From positions 1-5,365 of the forward strand of contig DQVJ01000242.1 of NCBI GenBank assembly GCA_015661795.1: DNA of 5,365 bases, read 5' to 3'. Position 1 is the first letter of the stretch. Each line of letters opens with the position of its first letter. Positions 1-5,365 of this stretch are shown piece after piece. The notes under the pieces were generated by a model. It was not told the DNA's origin. It did not search any database and saw only the letters and a list, made by a program, of their open reading frames with translations. This stretch comes from Sulfurovum sp. (lineage in GTDB: Bacteria; Campylobacterota; Campylobacteria; Campylobacterales; Sulfurovaceae). Position numbers and translations under genes: made by a program.

Positions 1-420
1 ACCAACTACTTCGCTTCCTTCCCTACAGTAAAAAATTTCTTAGAGGGTATACAAGAACGCGTGAAGATAGACGGCTATGTAGAAACTATACTCAAACGTA
101 GACGTATCTTCGACTATGAGGGAGCCAATGGGATGCAAAAAGCTGCCTTTATGCGTGAATCGGTCAACACTGTCTTTCAAGGAAGTGCAGCTGATCTTAT
201 AAAACTCTCTATGAATCAAATAGACTCTATGATACGTGAAGAAGACCTAGATGCCTTTATGCTATTACAAATCCACGATGAACTCATCTTTGAGGTGAAA
301 GAAGAAAAAGTAGAAGAGATAAGCAAACGTTTTGTGCATACAATGGAGAATGTATTAGAGCTTAATGTCCCGATAGAGTGTTCTGTGAGTGTTGGGGACT
401 CTTGGGGGGAGTTGAAGTAA
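1..420 (+). CDS. polA: DNA polymerase I, C-terminal end (5' partial)
   Basis: This is the last 139 residues of the family A polymerase domain of DNA polymerase I, the enzyme that fills gaps and replaces Okazaki primers in the cytoplasm. The frame is open from base 1, so the GTG at 61 is internal and not a start. The visible part covers the end of the fingers and palm: a GYVET segment followed by RRR, then a RESVNTVFQGSAADLIK segment whose Arg, Asn and Gln match E. coli Arg841, Asn845 and Gln849. Next comes motif C, LLQIHDELIFEV, whose Asp (codon 277-279) and Glu match the metal-binding Asp882-Glu883 pair. The protein ends normally in SWGELK, close to the family end point. The O-helix and any exonuclease domains lie outside the window. 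The family Gly before the RRR is Lys here. The identification is very secure from motifs and spacing. Confidence 0.97.
   Translation, partial: TNYFASFPTVKNFLEGIQERVKIDGYVETILKRRRIFDYEGANGMQKAAFMRESVNTVFQGSAADLIKLSMNQIDSMIREEDLDAFMLLQIHDELIFEVKEEKVEEISKRFVHTMENVLELNVPIECSVSVGDSWGELK
404..411 (+). promoter_or_regulatory. Ribosome binding site for the SUMF1-like gene, inside polA
   Basis: GGGGGGAG lies 8 bases before the ATG at 420 and within the last codons of polA. It fixes ATG 420 as the start, rather than the GTG at 378 in the same frame, which has no good Shine-Dalgarno sequence. With the one-base stop/start overlap it suggests translational coupling to polA. The G-run is also a homopolymer that could slip. 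Confidence 0.65.
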
Positions 421-1112
421 TGAATGATAACTACATAAAACTCCCACGGGGAACATTCCTCATGGGGACAGACGATACATTTGCAAAAGAGAGAGAAAAG
501 CCACGTCATGAAGTGACTATAGACTATGACATAGCAATGTCTAAATATTTAGTAACCGTAGAAGACTATATGTTGTACGCTCAGGCCACAGGTGCTTTAG
601 TACCTGAAGAGCGTCATGAACATTTAGGTTTTGATGTACCAGTGCGTCGTGTACGTTGGACAGATGCACATGCGTATGCTGCTTGGAAAAGTGAGCGTGA
701 GGGGAAGAAGTATCGACTGCCTACAGAGGCTGAATGGGAGTATGCGTGCCGTGCAGGTTCAGAAGGAAAGTTTTGTTTTGGTGATGATGAGAGCATGCTT
801 GGGGAGTATGCATGGTATGCTGGAAATTCAGACAAAGTTACTCATGATGTAGGGACTAAAAAGCCAAATGCATGGGGATTGTATGATATGCATGGAAATA
901 TTTGGGAGTGGTGCTTGGATAGATATGCAGAAGACTATACTAACACACCATGTGATGGATCAGCCTATGGTATACCAAGTGATAAGGGCAGAGTACTTCG
1001 TGGAGGTTCTTATAATGCTGATGCAGAGAAATGTTCTTGTACTTCACGTATCAACCTAGGATCGGGTGGCAAGAATTATTTTATAGGATTTCGTCTGGTT
1101 TTAGAGCTTTAG
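420..1112 (+). CDS. SUMF1 / formylglycine-generating-enzyme-fold protein
   Basis: This is a 230-residue, single-domain protein of the FGE-sulfatase (SUMF1) fold, a family that includes formylglycine-generating enzyme, EgtB-like sulfoxide synthases, PvdO and many uncharacterised proteins. The start is ATG 420, which shares its A with the polA stop codon. Family landmarks run in order: LPRGTFLMGTDD (8-19), EREKPRHEV (24-32), VRRVRWTDAHAYAAW (75-89), KYRLPTEAEWEYACRAG (97-113), NAWGLYDMHGNIWEWC (150-165), RVLRGGSY (191-198) and the final GFRLVLEL (223-230). No signal peptide or membrane segment is seen, so it should be cytoplasmic. Aligning from RGGSY, the first of the two Cu-binding cysteines of true FGE (human Cys336) is Ala200, and the second (Cys341) is Cys205. 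Classical FGE activity is therefore doubtful, and no sulfatase gene lies nearby. The fold is secure. The reaction and substrate are unknown. Confidence 0.9.
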   Translation: MNDNYIKLPRGTFLMGTDDTFAKEREKPRHEVTIDYDIAMSKYLVTVEDYMLYAQATGALVPEERHEHLGFDVPVRRVRWTDAHAYAAWKSEREGKKYRLPTEAEWEYACRAGSEGKFCFGDDESMLGEYAWYAGNSDKVTHDVGTKKPNAWGLYDMHGNIWEWCLDRYAEDYTNTPCDGSAYGIPSDKGRVLRGGSYNADAEKCSCTSRINLGSGGKNYFIGFRLVLEL

Positions 1113-1188
1113 GTAACAAGAAAGAATCTCTACTTAAAGAACATGAGATGACTTGATGTATATTAACACTCAGTTAGCAAATATCAGC

Positions 1189-1194
1189 TATAAT
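1189..1194 (+). promoter_or_regulatory. Probable -10 box for ccsBA
   Basis: A perfect TATAAT sits 36 bases before the ccsBA start codon in the 118-base gap after the SUMF1-like gene. No -35 box is visible at normal spacing; a TTAACA at 1163-1168 would need a 20-base spacer. This fits the -10-dominated housekeeping promoters known in Campylobacterota. The rest of the gap (1113-1188) is AT-rich with no other clear signal. Confidence 0.55.
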
Positions 1195-1217
1195 CCTTTA
1201 CTTATCTTATGAAAAAG

Positions 1218-1222
1218 AAGGA
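1218..1222 (+). promoter_or_regulatory. Ribosome binding site of ccsBA
   Basis: AAGGA with 8 bases to ATG 1231 supports that start. A second GAGGA (1226-1230) touches the ATG and is too close to serve. Confidence 0.7.
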
Positions 1223-1230
1223 TTTGAGGA

Positions 1231-4200
1231 ATGAAGTACATTTTTTCTATGAAAATGGCAGTATTAATGCTATTTTTGTTTGCTGTAATTGCTGGGGGAG
1301 CTACATTTATAGAAAATGACTATGGTACACAGACTGCACAGGCTTTGGTCTATAAAGCCAAGTGGTTTGAAGTGTTTTTAGCATATTTCGTAGCTATCAT
1401 AGTCTATAACATCTTTAAATACAAAACATACAAATCTAAGCCTGCTGTGGCTCTTTTTCATTTCTCTTTCCTTCTCATTGCACTAGGCGCTGCTATTACA
1501 CGTTATGTTGGGTATGAAGGTATGATGCATATTCGTGAGGGAGATACAAGTAATACGATGGTCTCTGCAGAAAAGGTTCTTCAAGTAGTAGTGAGTGATG
1601 GTGAAACACAAAATGAATTGGAAAAAGCACTTTACTTTTCAAGTATGACTAAAAACAGTATGCATGAGACACTTACACTTAAAAATGCAAAAGTAGACAT
1701 AGAACTTTTAAAGTATCTGCCTACTATGGAGCAAAAAGTAGTTTCTGACTCTAAAGGGAAAACACTCTTAGAGCTTAAAGTCTCAGCAGGGGGAAAAGGT
1801 AAAATACATTATTTTTCTAAAGGAGATATAAAAGATTTTGGTTCGTTTTATATCGCCTATGAACCTACAAAAGTAGCAAAAGATAAACCAACATTTTTAA
1901 TACAAGGAGAAGTTGGTGCATTGAATTTAGAGTTTCCATTTATCATTAAAACACTTAATATGGATACAAAAGAATCGAGTGAGGTTAAAAATGGTAAAGC
2001 TCCTTTGACACAACGTATGTTGTTTAGATTTGGTTCAAATGCAGTAGTGCTCAAAGACATACATAAGAAGTCAAGTCTAAAAACATTTTCAAATAGTTTT
2101 AAAACACAATCTGGTATGTCTGAACTTGTAAAACTTAAAGTAAGTGTAGGAGATAAAAGTAAAATTATCGACTTCAAACCTTTTCAGGGGAGAACTGGAA
2201 AGCTAGAAAAATTGACACTCAATGGTGTGGATATTAATATGCGTTTAGGTTCCAAAATTATTGAAGTACCTTTTTCTATAAAACTGGATAAGTTTAAACT
2301 AGAACGTTATCCAGGTTCACAAACACCTGCTTCTTATGCTTCAGATGTAGTACTTATAGATAAAGATCAAGGTATCAATATGCCGTATGAAATCTATATG
2401 AACCACATACTAGACCATAGAAACTATCGCTTTTTTCAATCTTCTTATGATCCAGATGAAAAAGGAACGGTACTATCCGTGAATCATGATCCTGGTACAT
2501 GGCCAACATATATAGGGTATATTCTTATGACCTTAGGGATGATTTGGTCATTGTTCGCACCTAGTGGGCGTTTTAGAAAACTACTTAAAAATGCTAGAAA
2601 ATTACAGAGTAGTGCAGTAGCGGCTCTTTTAGTGAGCCTAATGATGTTTTTTCCACAGCAAATAGAAGCAGCATCACCAACAGCTACCCCCGAGCTTAAA
2701 AAGATACTGGAATCATATGATTTAGAACATGCTAAAAACTTTGGGAAGCTTGTATTACAAGACCATCAAGGGCGTATGAAACCTGTAGATACTATGGCGC
2801 ATGAAGTTGTGGCAAAGATTACAGGTAGATCTTCGGTTCTTGGATTAGATGCCACACAAGTACTACTGGGTATGATTACGCAACCTGAAAGTTATCAGAA
2901 TGTTTCTATGATCAAGATAGGACATAAAAAGATTGCTCTGGATATTGGTCTTGATAAGGATACAAAGTATGCTCAATTTTCTGATTTCTTCAATAAAGAG
3001 GATAATAGTTATAAAATTTATGATGCGATAGTAGAAGCCAGCCGTAAAAAACCATTAGAAAAGACACAATACGATAAGGAACTCATTAAGATAGATGAAA
3101 GAGTAAATGTTGCATTTATGGCATACCAAGGTTCACTCTTGCGTATATACCCAAAACCAAATGATGCAAACAACAAATGGTACGCACCAATGGATGCACT
3201 TAAAACATTTTCAAAAAAAGAGGCGTCAGAAGTAAAAGTAAGTATTTCAGCCTATTTTCAAATGGTTACTAAAGGTTTAAAAACAGGTAATTGGGATGAT
3301 GCTAACACCGCTTTAAAAGGTTTACATAAAATACAACAAAAATACGGAGTAGCTGTCCTACCTAGTCAAAGTCATGTAGATATGGAAATTTGGTATAACA
3401 AACTAGGGTTGTTTGGAAAATTGGTACCTCTATATCTTTTGATGGGATTAGCATTACTTGTATTTTCTTTTATCAACGTAGTGAGACCTAGCTTTCCTAT
3501 GAAATGGATAATTAGAGGAGCATTAGGCATACTATTTTTTGGCTTTGCCTTACATATTGTAGGATTGGCCATAAGATGGTATATAGGAGGTCATGCACCT
3601 TGGTCTAATGCTTATGAATCCATCGTATTTATAGCAGCATCAACAGTATTTGCAGGACTGCTTTTGGCTAGAAAGTCACCTTTTGCTTTGGCAGGTACTG
3701 CTTTACTTGCAGGTATCACAATGGCTGTGGCACACATGTCTTTCATTAACCCGGAAATAACAAACCTCGTACCAGTACTCAAGTCATATTGGCTTATGAT
3801 ACATGTGGCTACTATTATCTCTGGAGATGGATTCTTTGGGCTGGGATCTATACTATCATTGTTAGTACTTATTTTATATGTATTAAGAGGTAAAGAAGGG
3901 CACTCTAATATAGACCGTTCGATTAAAGAGTTAACAAATCTCTCGGAGATGTCACTTATTATAGGTATATTTTTACTGACTATAGGTAACTTTCTTGGAG
4001 GTGTATGGGCTAATGAATCATGGGGACGTTATTGGGGTTGGGACGCAAAGGAGACATGGGCAGCAGTAAGTATCTTGACCTATGCAGTGGTGTTGCACCT
4101 AAGGTTTATACCTGCATTAAAGTCAAATTTTATTTTTAATGTTGCAGCTACATGGGCATACTCCTCGGTACTGATGACATACTTTGGCGTAAACTATTAC

Positions 4201-4320
4201 CTCTCAGGATTACATTCATATGCTGCAGGTGACCCTGTACCTATTCCAATGTGGGTATATTATGCAGTCGCTGGATTATTTGTATTAACAGGATTAGCAG
4301 CAAGAAATAGAAAATTATAA
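1231..4320 (+). CDS. ccsBA: Cytochrome c biogenesis protein CcsBA (fused ResB-CcsA haem exporter/synthase)
   Basis: This 1029-residue protein fuses the two System II proteins ResB/CcsB and CcsA, which move haem across the inner membrane and attach it to CXXCH motifs of apocytochromes c in the periplasm. The ResB half has membrane segments at about 7-25, 45-62 and 71-91, a large periplasmic domain (92-423), and a fourth segment at 424-444. A basic loop, a fifth segment (459-478) and a periplasmic linker (479-726) follow. The CcsA half has about nine further segments. The WWD haem-handling motif is GGVWANESWGRYWGWD at 923-938. The four expected histidines are present: His77 (ResB segment 3) and His858 (CcsA) within the membrane, and His788 and His995 on the periplasmic side, flanking WWD. 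My count of 14 segments puts WWD and both flanking histidines outside, with basic loops inside. The WWD region continues DAKETW, with Ala where DPKE is common. Start and length suit the family. The gene appears to be its own transcription unit. Confidence 0.96.
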   Translation: MKYIFSMKMAVLMLFLFAVIAGGATFIENDYGTQTAQALVYKAKWFEVFLAYFVAIIVYNIFKYKTYKSKPAVALFHFSFLLIALGAAITRYVGYEGMMHIREGDTSNTMVSAEKVLQVVVSDGETQNELEKALYFSSMTKNSMHETLTLKNAKVDIELLKYLPTMEQKVVSDSKGKTLLELKVSAGGKGKIHYFSKGDIKDFGSFYIAYEPTKVAKDKPTFLIQGEVGALNLEFPFIIKTLNMDTKESSEVKNGKAPLTQRMLFRFGSNAVVLKDIHKKSSLKTFSNSFKTQSGMSELVKLKVSVGDKSKIIDFKPFQGRTGKLEKLTLNGVDINMRLGSKIIEVPFSIKLDKFKLERYPGSQTPASYASDVVLIDKDQGINMPYEIYMNHILDHRNYRFFQSSYDPDEKGTVLSVNHDPGTWPTYIGYILMTLGMIWSLFAPSGRFRKLLKNARKLQSSAVAALLVSLMMFFPQQIEAASPTATPELKKILESYDLEHAKNFGKLVLQDHQGRMKPVDTMAHEVVAKITGRSSVLGLDATQVLLGMITQPESYQNVSMIKIGHKKIALDIGLDKDTKYAQFSDFFNKEDNSYKIYDAIVEASRKKPLEKTQYDKELIKIDERVNVAFMAYQGSLLRIYPKPNDANNKWYAPMDALKTFSKKEASEVKVSISAYFQMVTKGLKTGNWDDANTALKGLHKIQQKYGVAVLPSQSHVDMEIWYNKLGLFGKLVPLYLLMGLALLVFSFINVVRPSFPMKWIIRGALGILFFGFALHIVGLAIRWYIGGHAPWSNAYESIVFIAASTVFAGLLLARKSPFALAGTALLAGITMAVAHMSFINPEITNLVPVLKSYWLMIHVATIISGDGFFGLGSILSLLVLILYVLRGKEGHSNIDRSIKELTNLSEMSLIIGIFLLTIGNFLGGVWANESWGRYWGWDAKETWAAVSILTYAVVLHLRFIPALKSNFIFNVAATWAYSSVLMTYFGVNYYLSGLHSYAAGDPVPIPMWVYYAVAGLFVLTGLAARNRKL

Positions 4321-4349
4321 TAAACAAGTTTTTTTCTTTTTCTTTTAAG

Positions 4350-4355
4350 TATAAT
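4350..4355 (+). promoter_or_regulatory. Probable -10 box for mscL
   Basis: TATAAT preceded by AAG and a T-rich stretch (4329-4346) lies 30 bases before the mscL start, in the 65-base gap after ccsBA. There is no -35 box at standard spacing. The T-rich run upstream of the -10 matches the promoter style described in Campylobacter and Helicobacter. The gap shows no hairpin that would end the ccsBA transcript, so read-through into mscL is also possible. Confidence 0.6.
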
Positions 4356-4374
4356 TCTTATTCAACATCATAAA

Positions 4375-4380
4375 AAGGAA
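4375..4380 (+). promoter_or_regulatory. Ribosome binding site of mscL
   Basis: AAGGAA lies 5 bases before ATG 4386, giving a good Shine-Dalgarno match and supporting this start. Confidence 0.7.
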
Positions 4381-4385
4381 AAAGA

Positions 4386-4817
4386 ATGTTAGAAGAATTT
4401 AAAAAATTTCTCATTAAAGGGAATATGGTAGATATGGCGGTTGGTTTCATCTTTGGTGGGGCTTTTGCAACCGTTGTAAAGTCATTGGTAGCCAATGTGA
4501 TTATGCCTCCGGTAGGAATGTTACTTGGGGGGGTTGATTTCTCTCAACTTTTCATTGCGCTTGATGGTAAAGAGTATGCGACCATGGAAGCGTTAGACAA
4601 AGCTGCTGCACCAGCAATAAAGTATGGTCTTTTTATTAATGATACAATTTCATTTTTAATTTTAGGTTTTGTTATGTTTTTAGGTATTAAAGCTTATAAT
4701 AAAATGAAAGAGCCCGAAGAAGTGTCCGCTCCTACAACAAAAACTTGTGGTGATTGTGCTATGGATATTCCTGTTGCTGCCAACAAGTGTGGATATTGTG
4801 GAAGTACAAACGTCTAA
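4386..4817 (+). CDS. mscL: Large-conductance mechanosensitive channel MscL with a C-terminal zinc-ribbon-like tail
   Basis: This 143-residue subunit belongs to the pentameric inner-membrane channel that opens under high membrane tension and releases solutes during hypo-osmotic shock. The N-terminal helix FKKFLIKGN is followed by pore-lining segment 1 (about 14-42) with DMAVGFIFGGAF (16-27) and the conserved VIMPPVGMLLGGVDF (38-52). A short periplasmic loop (53-78) leads to YGLFINDTISFLILGFVMFLGIKAYNKM (80-107), read as segment 2. The usual E. coli tail, a helical bundle with the LLTEIRDLL motif, is absent. Residues 119-143 instead hold CGDC (121-124) and CGYC (135-138), a CxxC-x10-CxxC pattern like a small zinc ribbon, which would face the cytoplasm. 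At the pore constriction, Met17 and Phe21 replace E. coli Leu19 and Val23. A run of seven G (4527-4533) encodes Gly48-Gly49-Val50. The identity is secure. Zinc binding is inferred. Confidence 0.96.
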   Translation: MLEEFKKFLIKGNMVDMAVGFIFGGAFATVVKSLVANVIMPPVGMLLGGVDFSQLFIALDGKEYATMEALDKAAAPAIKYGLFINDTISFLILGFVMFLGIKAYNKMKEPEEVSAPTTKTCGDCAMDIPVAANKCGYCGSTNV

Positions 4818-4825
4818 TATACTGT

Positions 4826-4849
4826 ACTATGGGTTTTCTTGCCCATAGT
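4826..4849. terminator. Inverted repeat between convergent mscL and tcdA-like genes
   Basis: ACTATGGG (4826-4833) and CCCATAGT (4842-4849) form a perfect 8-bp stem with an 8-base loop. It begins 8 bases after the mscL stop and overlaps by one base the stop codon of the minus-strand gene. Its position suits a shared two-way transcription end. Neither strand has a clean U-run after the stem, so it may be a weak intrinsic terminator or only a stabilising 3' hairpin. Confidence 0.45.
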
Positions 4850-5365
4850 TACTTCAAAATCTTCTTAATCACTTCAGAACAAACAGTTAACCCTACAGCT
4901 CCTGTCACAGCAACGCATGAACCTTTTTCTTTGCAGTTATCTTCTTCAGGTGAGAATACCACTAAAAAGTTTCTATCAAATTTCGATTTTTTAAGTTCAT
5001 TGCGTATTTTTCTTGCAAGAGCATCACCGTGGGTTTTCCAAATGGAAGCGACTTCTATTTTATTTGTATCATAACGTTTTGCTGAGCCTAATGCCATAAT
5101 AAGTTTTTTATAACATTTTTTAGCTACCTCTATTTTCACTTTGGTAGTATCTGCCGCATCTATGACTAAATCATACGGTTTAAAATCAAATGATGCTACC
5201 CATGCCATATCCATACGTTGATTGATGGTTTTAATACCGGGGTAGAGTTCTTTTAAACGTTCTACTTTAGCCATACCTACAGCTTCTGACCCTATCTGTC
5301 TATTTTGGTTGGTTTCATCATATACATCGAAGTCAAGGATAGTGATATCAGTTACGCCAGAACGG
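4849..5365 (-). CDS. tcdA: ThiF/E1-like protein, probable tRNA threonylcarbamoyladenosine dehydratase TcdA (5' partial)
   Basis: The minus-strand frame is open from the right edge of the window to the stop at 4849-4851, giving 171 visible C-terminal residues. The ATG at 5274 is internal, because recognisable family sequence continues upstream of it: RSGVTDITILDFDVYDETNQNRQ aligns with E. coli TcdA around RTGIGAITLIDMDD and TNTNRQ. Later landmarks are GMAKVERL, the VIDAAD strand after the fold core, a VFSPEE segment like the VFSTE of TcdA, and a closing VTGAVGLTVCSEVIKKILK, like the hydrophobic end helix of that family. TcdA uses ATP to convert t6A37 of tRNA into its cyclic form. The glycine-rich nucleotide-binding loop and the true start lie outside the window. 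The two CxxC zinc pairs of MoeB and ThiF are absent, favouring TcdA. A related E1-like enzyme of other function cannot be excluded. It is convergent with mscL. Confidence 0.82.
   Translation of the reverse strand, partial: RSGVTDITILDFDVYDETNQNRQIGSEAVGMAKVERLKELYPGIKTINQRMDMAWVASFDFKPYDLVIDAADTTKVKIEVAKKCYKKLIMALGSAKRYDTNKIEVASIWKTHGDALARKIRNELKKSKFDRNFLVVFSPEEDNCKEKGSCVAVTGAVGLTVCSEVIKKILK

Noticed and set aside
378..419. A GTG at 378 as a longer start for the SUMF1-like gene
   Set aside because: It overlaps polA by 43 bases, has no good ribosome binding site, and adds 14 residues not typical of the fold. ATG 420 has a strong Shine-Dalgarno sequence at proper spacing.
216..509. Minus-strand open frame of 97 codons across the polA/SUMF1 junction
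   Set aside because: It is a shadow of two well-supported genes, with no recognisable protein features.
1107..1139. Possible terminator: CTTTAGGTA (1107-1115) pairs with TACTTAAAG (1131-1139), one G-U pair, 15-base loop, at the end of the SUMF1-like gene
   Set aside because: The stem is AT-rich and weak, the loop is long, and no U-run follows, so it could arise by chance in this base composition.
1857..2177. Minus-strand open frame of 106 codons inside ccsBA
   Set aside because: It lies opposite clearly coding ResB sequence, is Ser/Leu-rich as antisense frames often are, and has no family resemblance.
4321..4349. The T-rich run after ccsBA as a terminator
   Set aside because: No stem-loop precedes the T-run; it is better read as the T-rich DNA upstream of the mscL -10 box.
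4754..5074. Plus-strand open frame of 106 codons running from mscL across the convergent gene
   Set aside because: It overlaps the mscL end out of frame and lies antisense to the TcdA-like gene, both of which have strong family support.
4849..5274. Treating the ATG at 5274 as the start of the minus-strand gene
   Set aside because: The frame continues to the window edge and the upstream 30 residues match conserved ThiF-family sequence, including the NQNRQ motif, so the gene is partial.
1..5365. A hidden defence, mobile or other novel multi-gene system
   Set aside because: All genes fall into known chromosomal families, and no transposase, integrase, direct-repeat array, toxin-antitoxin pair or tRNA boundary is visible.

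Overview
The window looks like ordinary chromosomal DNA from a Campylobacterota (epsilonproteobacterial) species. A Sulfurovum- or Sulfurimonas-like organism is the best guess. The basis is the low GC content, the frequent ATA and AAA codons, promoters with a -10 box after T-rich DNA and no clear -35 box, and a single-chain ResB-CcsA (CcsBA) cytochrome c synthase of the kind known from Helicobacter and Wolinella. The genus is an inference from protein style only.

Layout from left to right. Bases 1-420 hold the last 139 codons of DNA polymerase I (polA). Its stop codon overlaps by one base the start of a 230-residue protein with an FGE-sulfatase (SUMF1) fold at 420-1112. A 118-base gap holds a probable promoter for ccsBA (1231-4320), a 1029-residue membrane protein that carries haem out and attaches it to apocytochromes c. 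A 65-base gap with another -10-type promoter precedes mscL (4386-4817), a mechanosensitive channel subunit whose cytoplasmic tail ends in a four-cysteine zinc-ribbon-like motif. A perfect 8-bp inverted repeat then separates mscL from a convergent gene on the minus strand (4849-5365, running off the window), which is a ThiF/E1-like protein closest to tRNA t6A dehydratase TcdA.

The genes do not form one pathway. polA and the SUMF1-like gene are probably co-transcribed and translationally coupled. ccsBA and mscL look like separate transcription units. The tcdA-like gene is read from the opposite side. I see no mobile element, CRISPR array, tRNA or rRNA, and no clear sign of a novel multi-gene system. 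The points most worth a second look are the zinc-ribbon tail and G7 tract of MscL, the loss of one of the two catalytic-type cysteines in the SUMF1 protein, and the G6 tract at the polA/SUMF1 junction, where a one-base shift would fuse the two reading frames.
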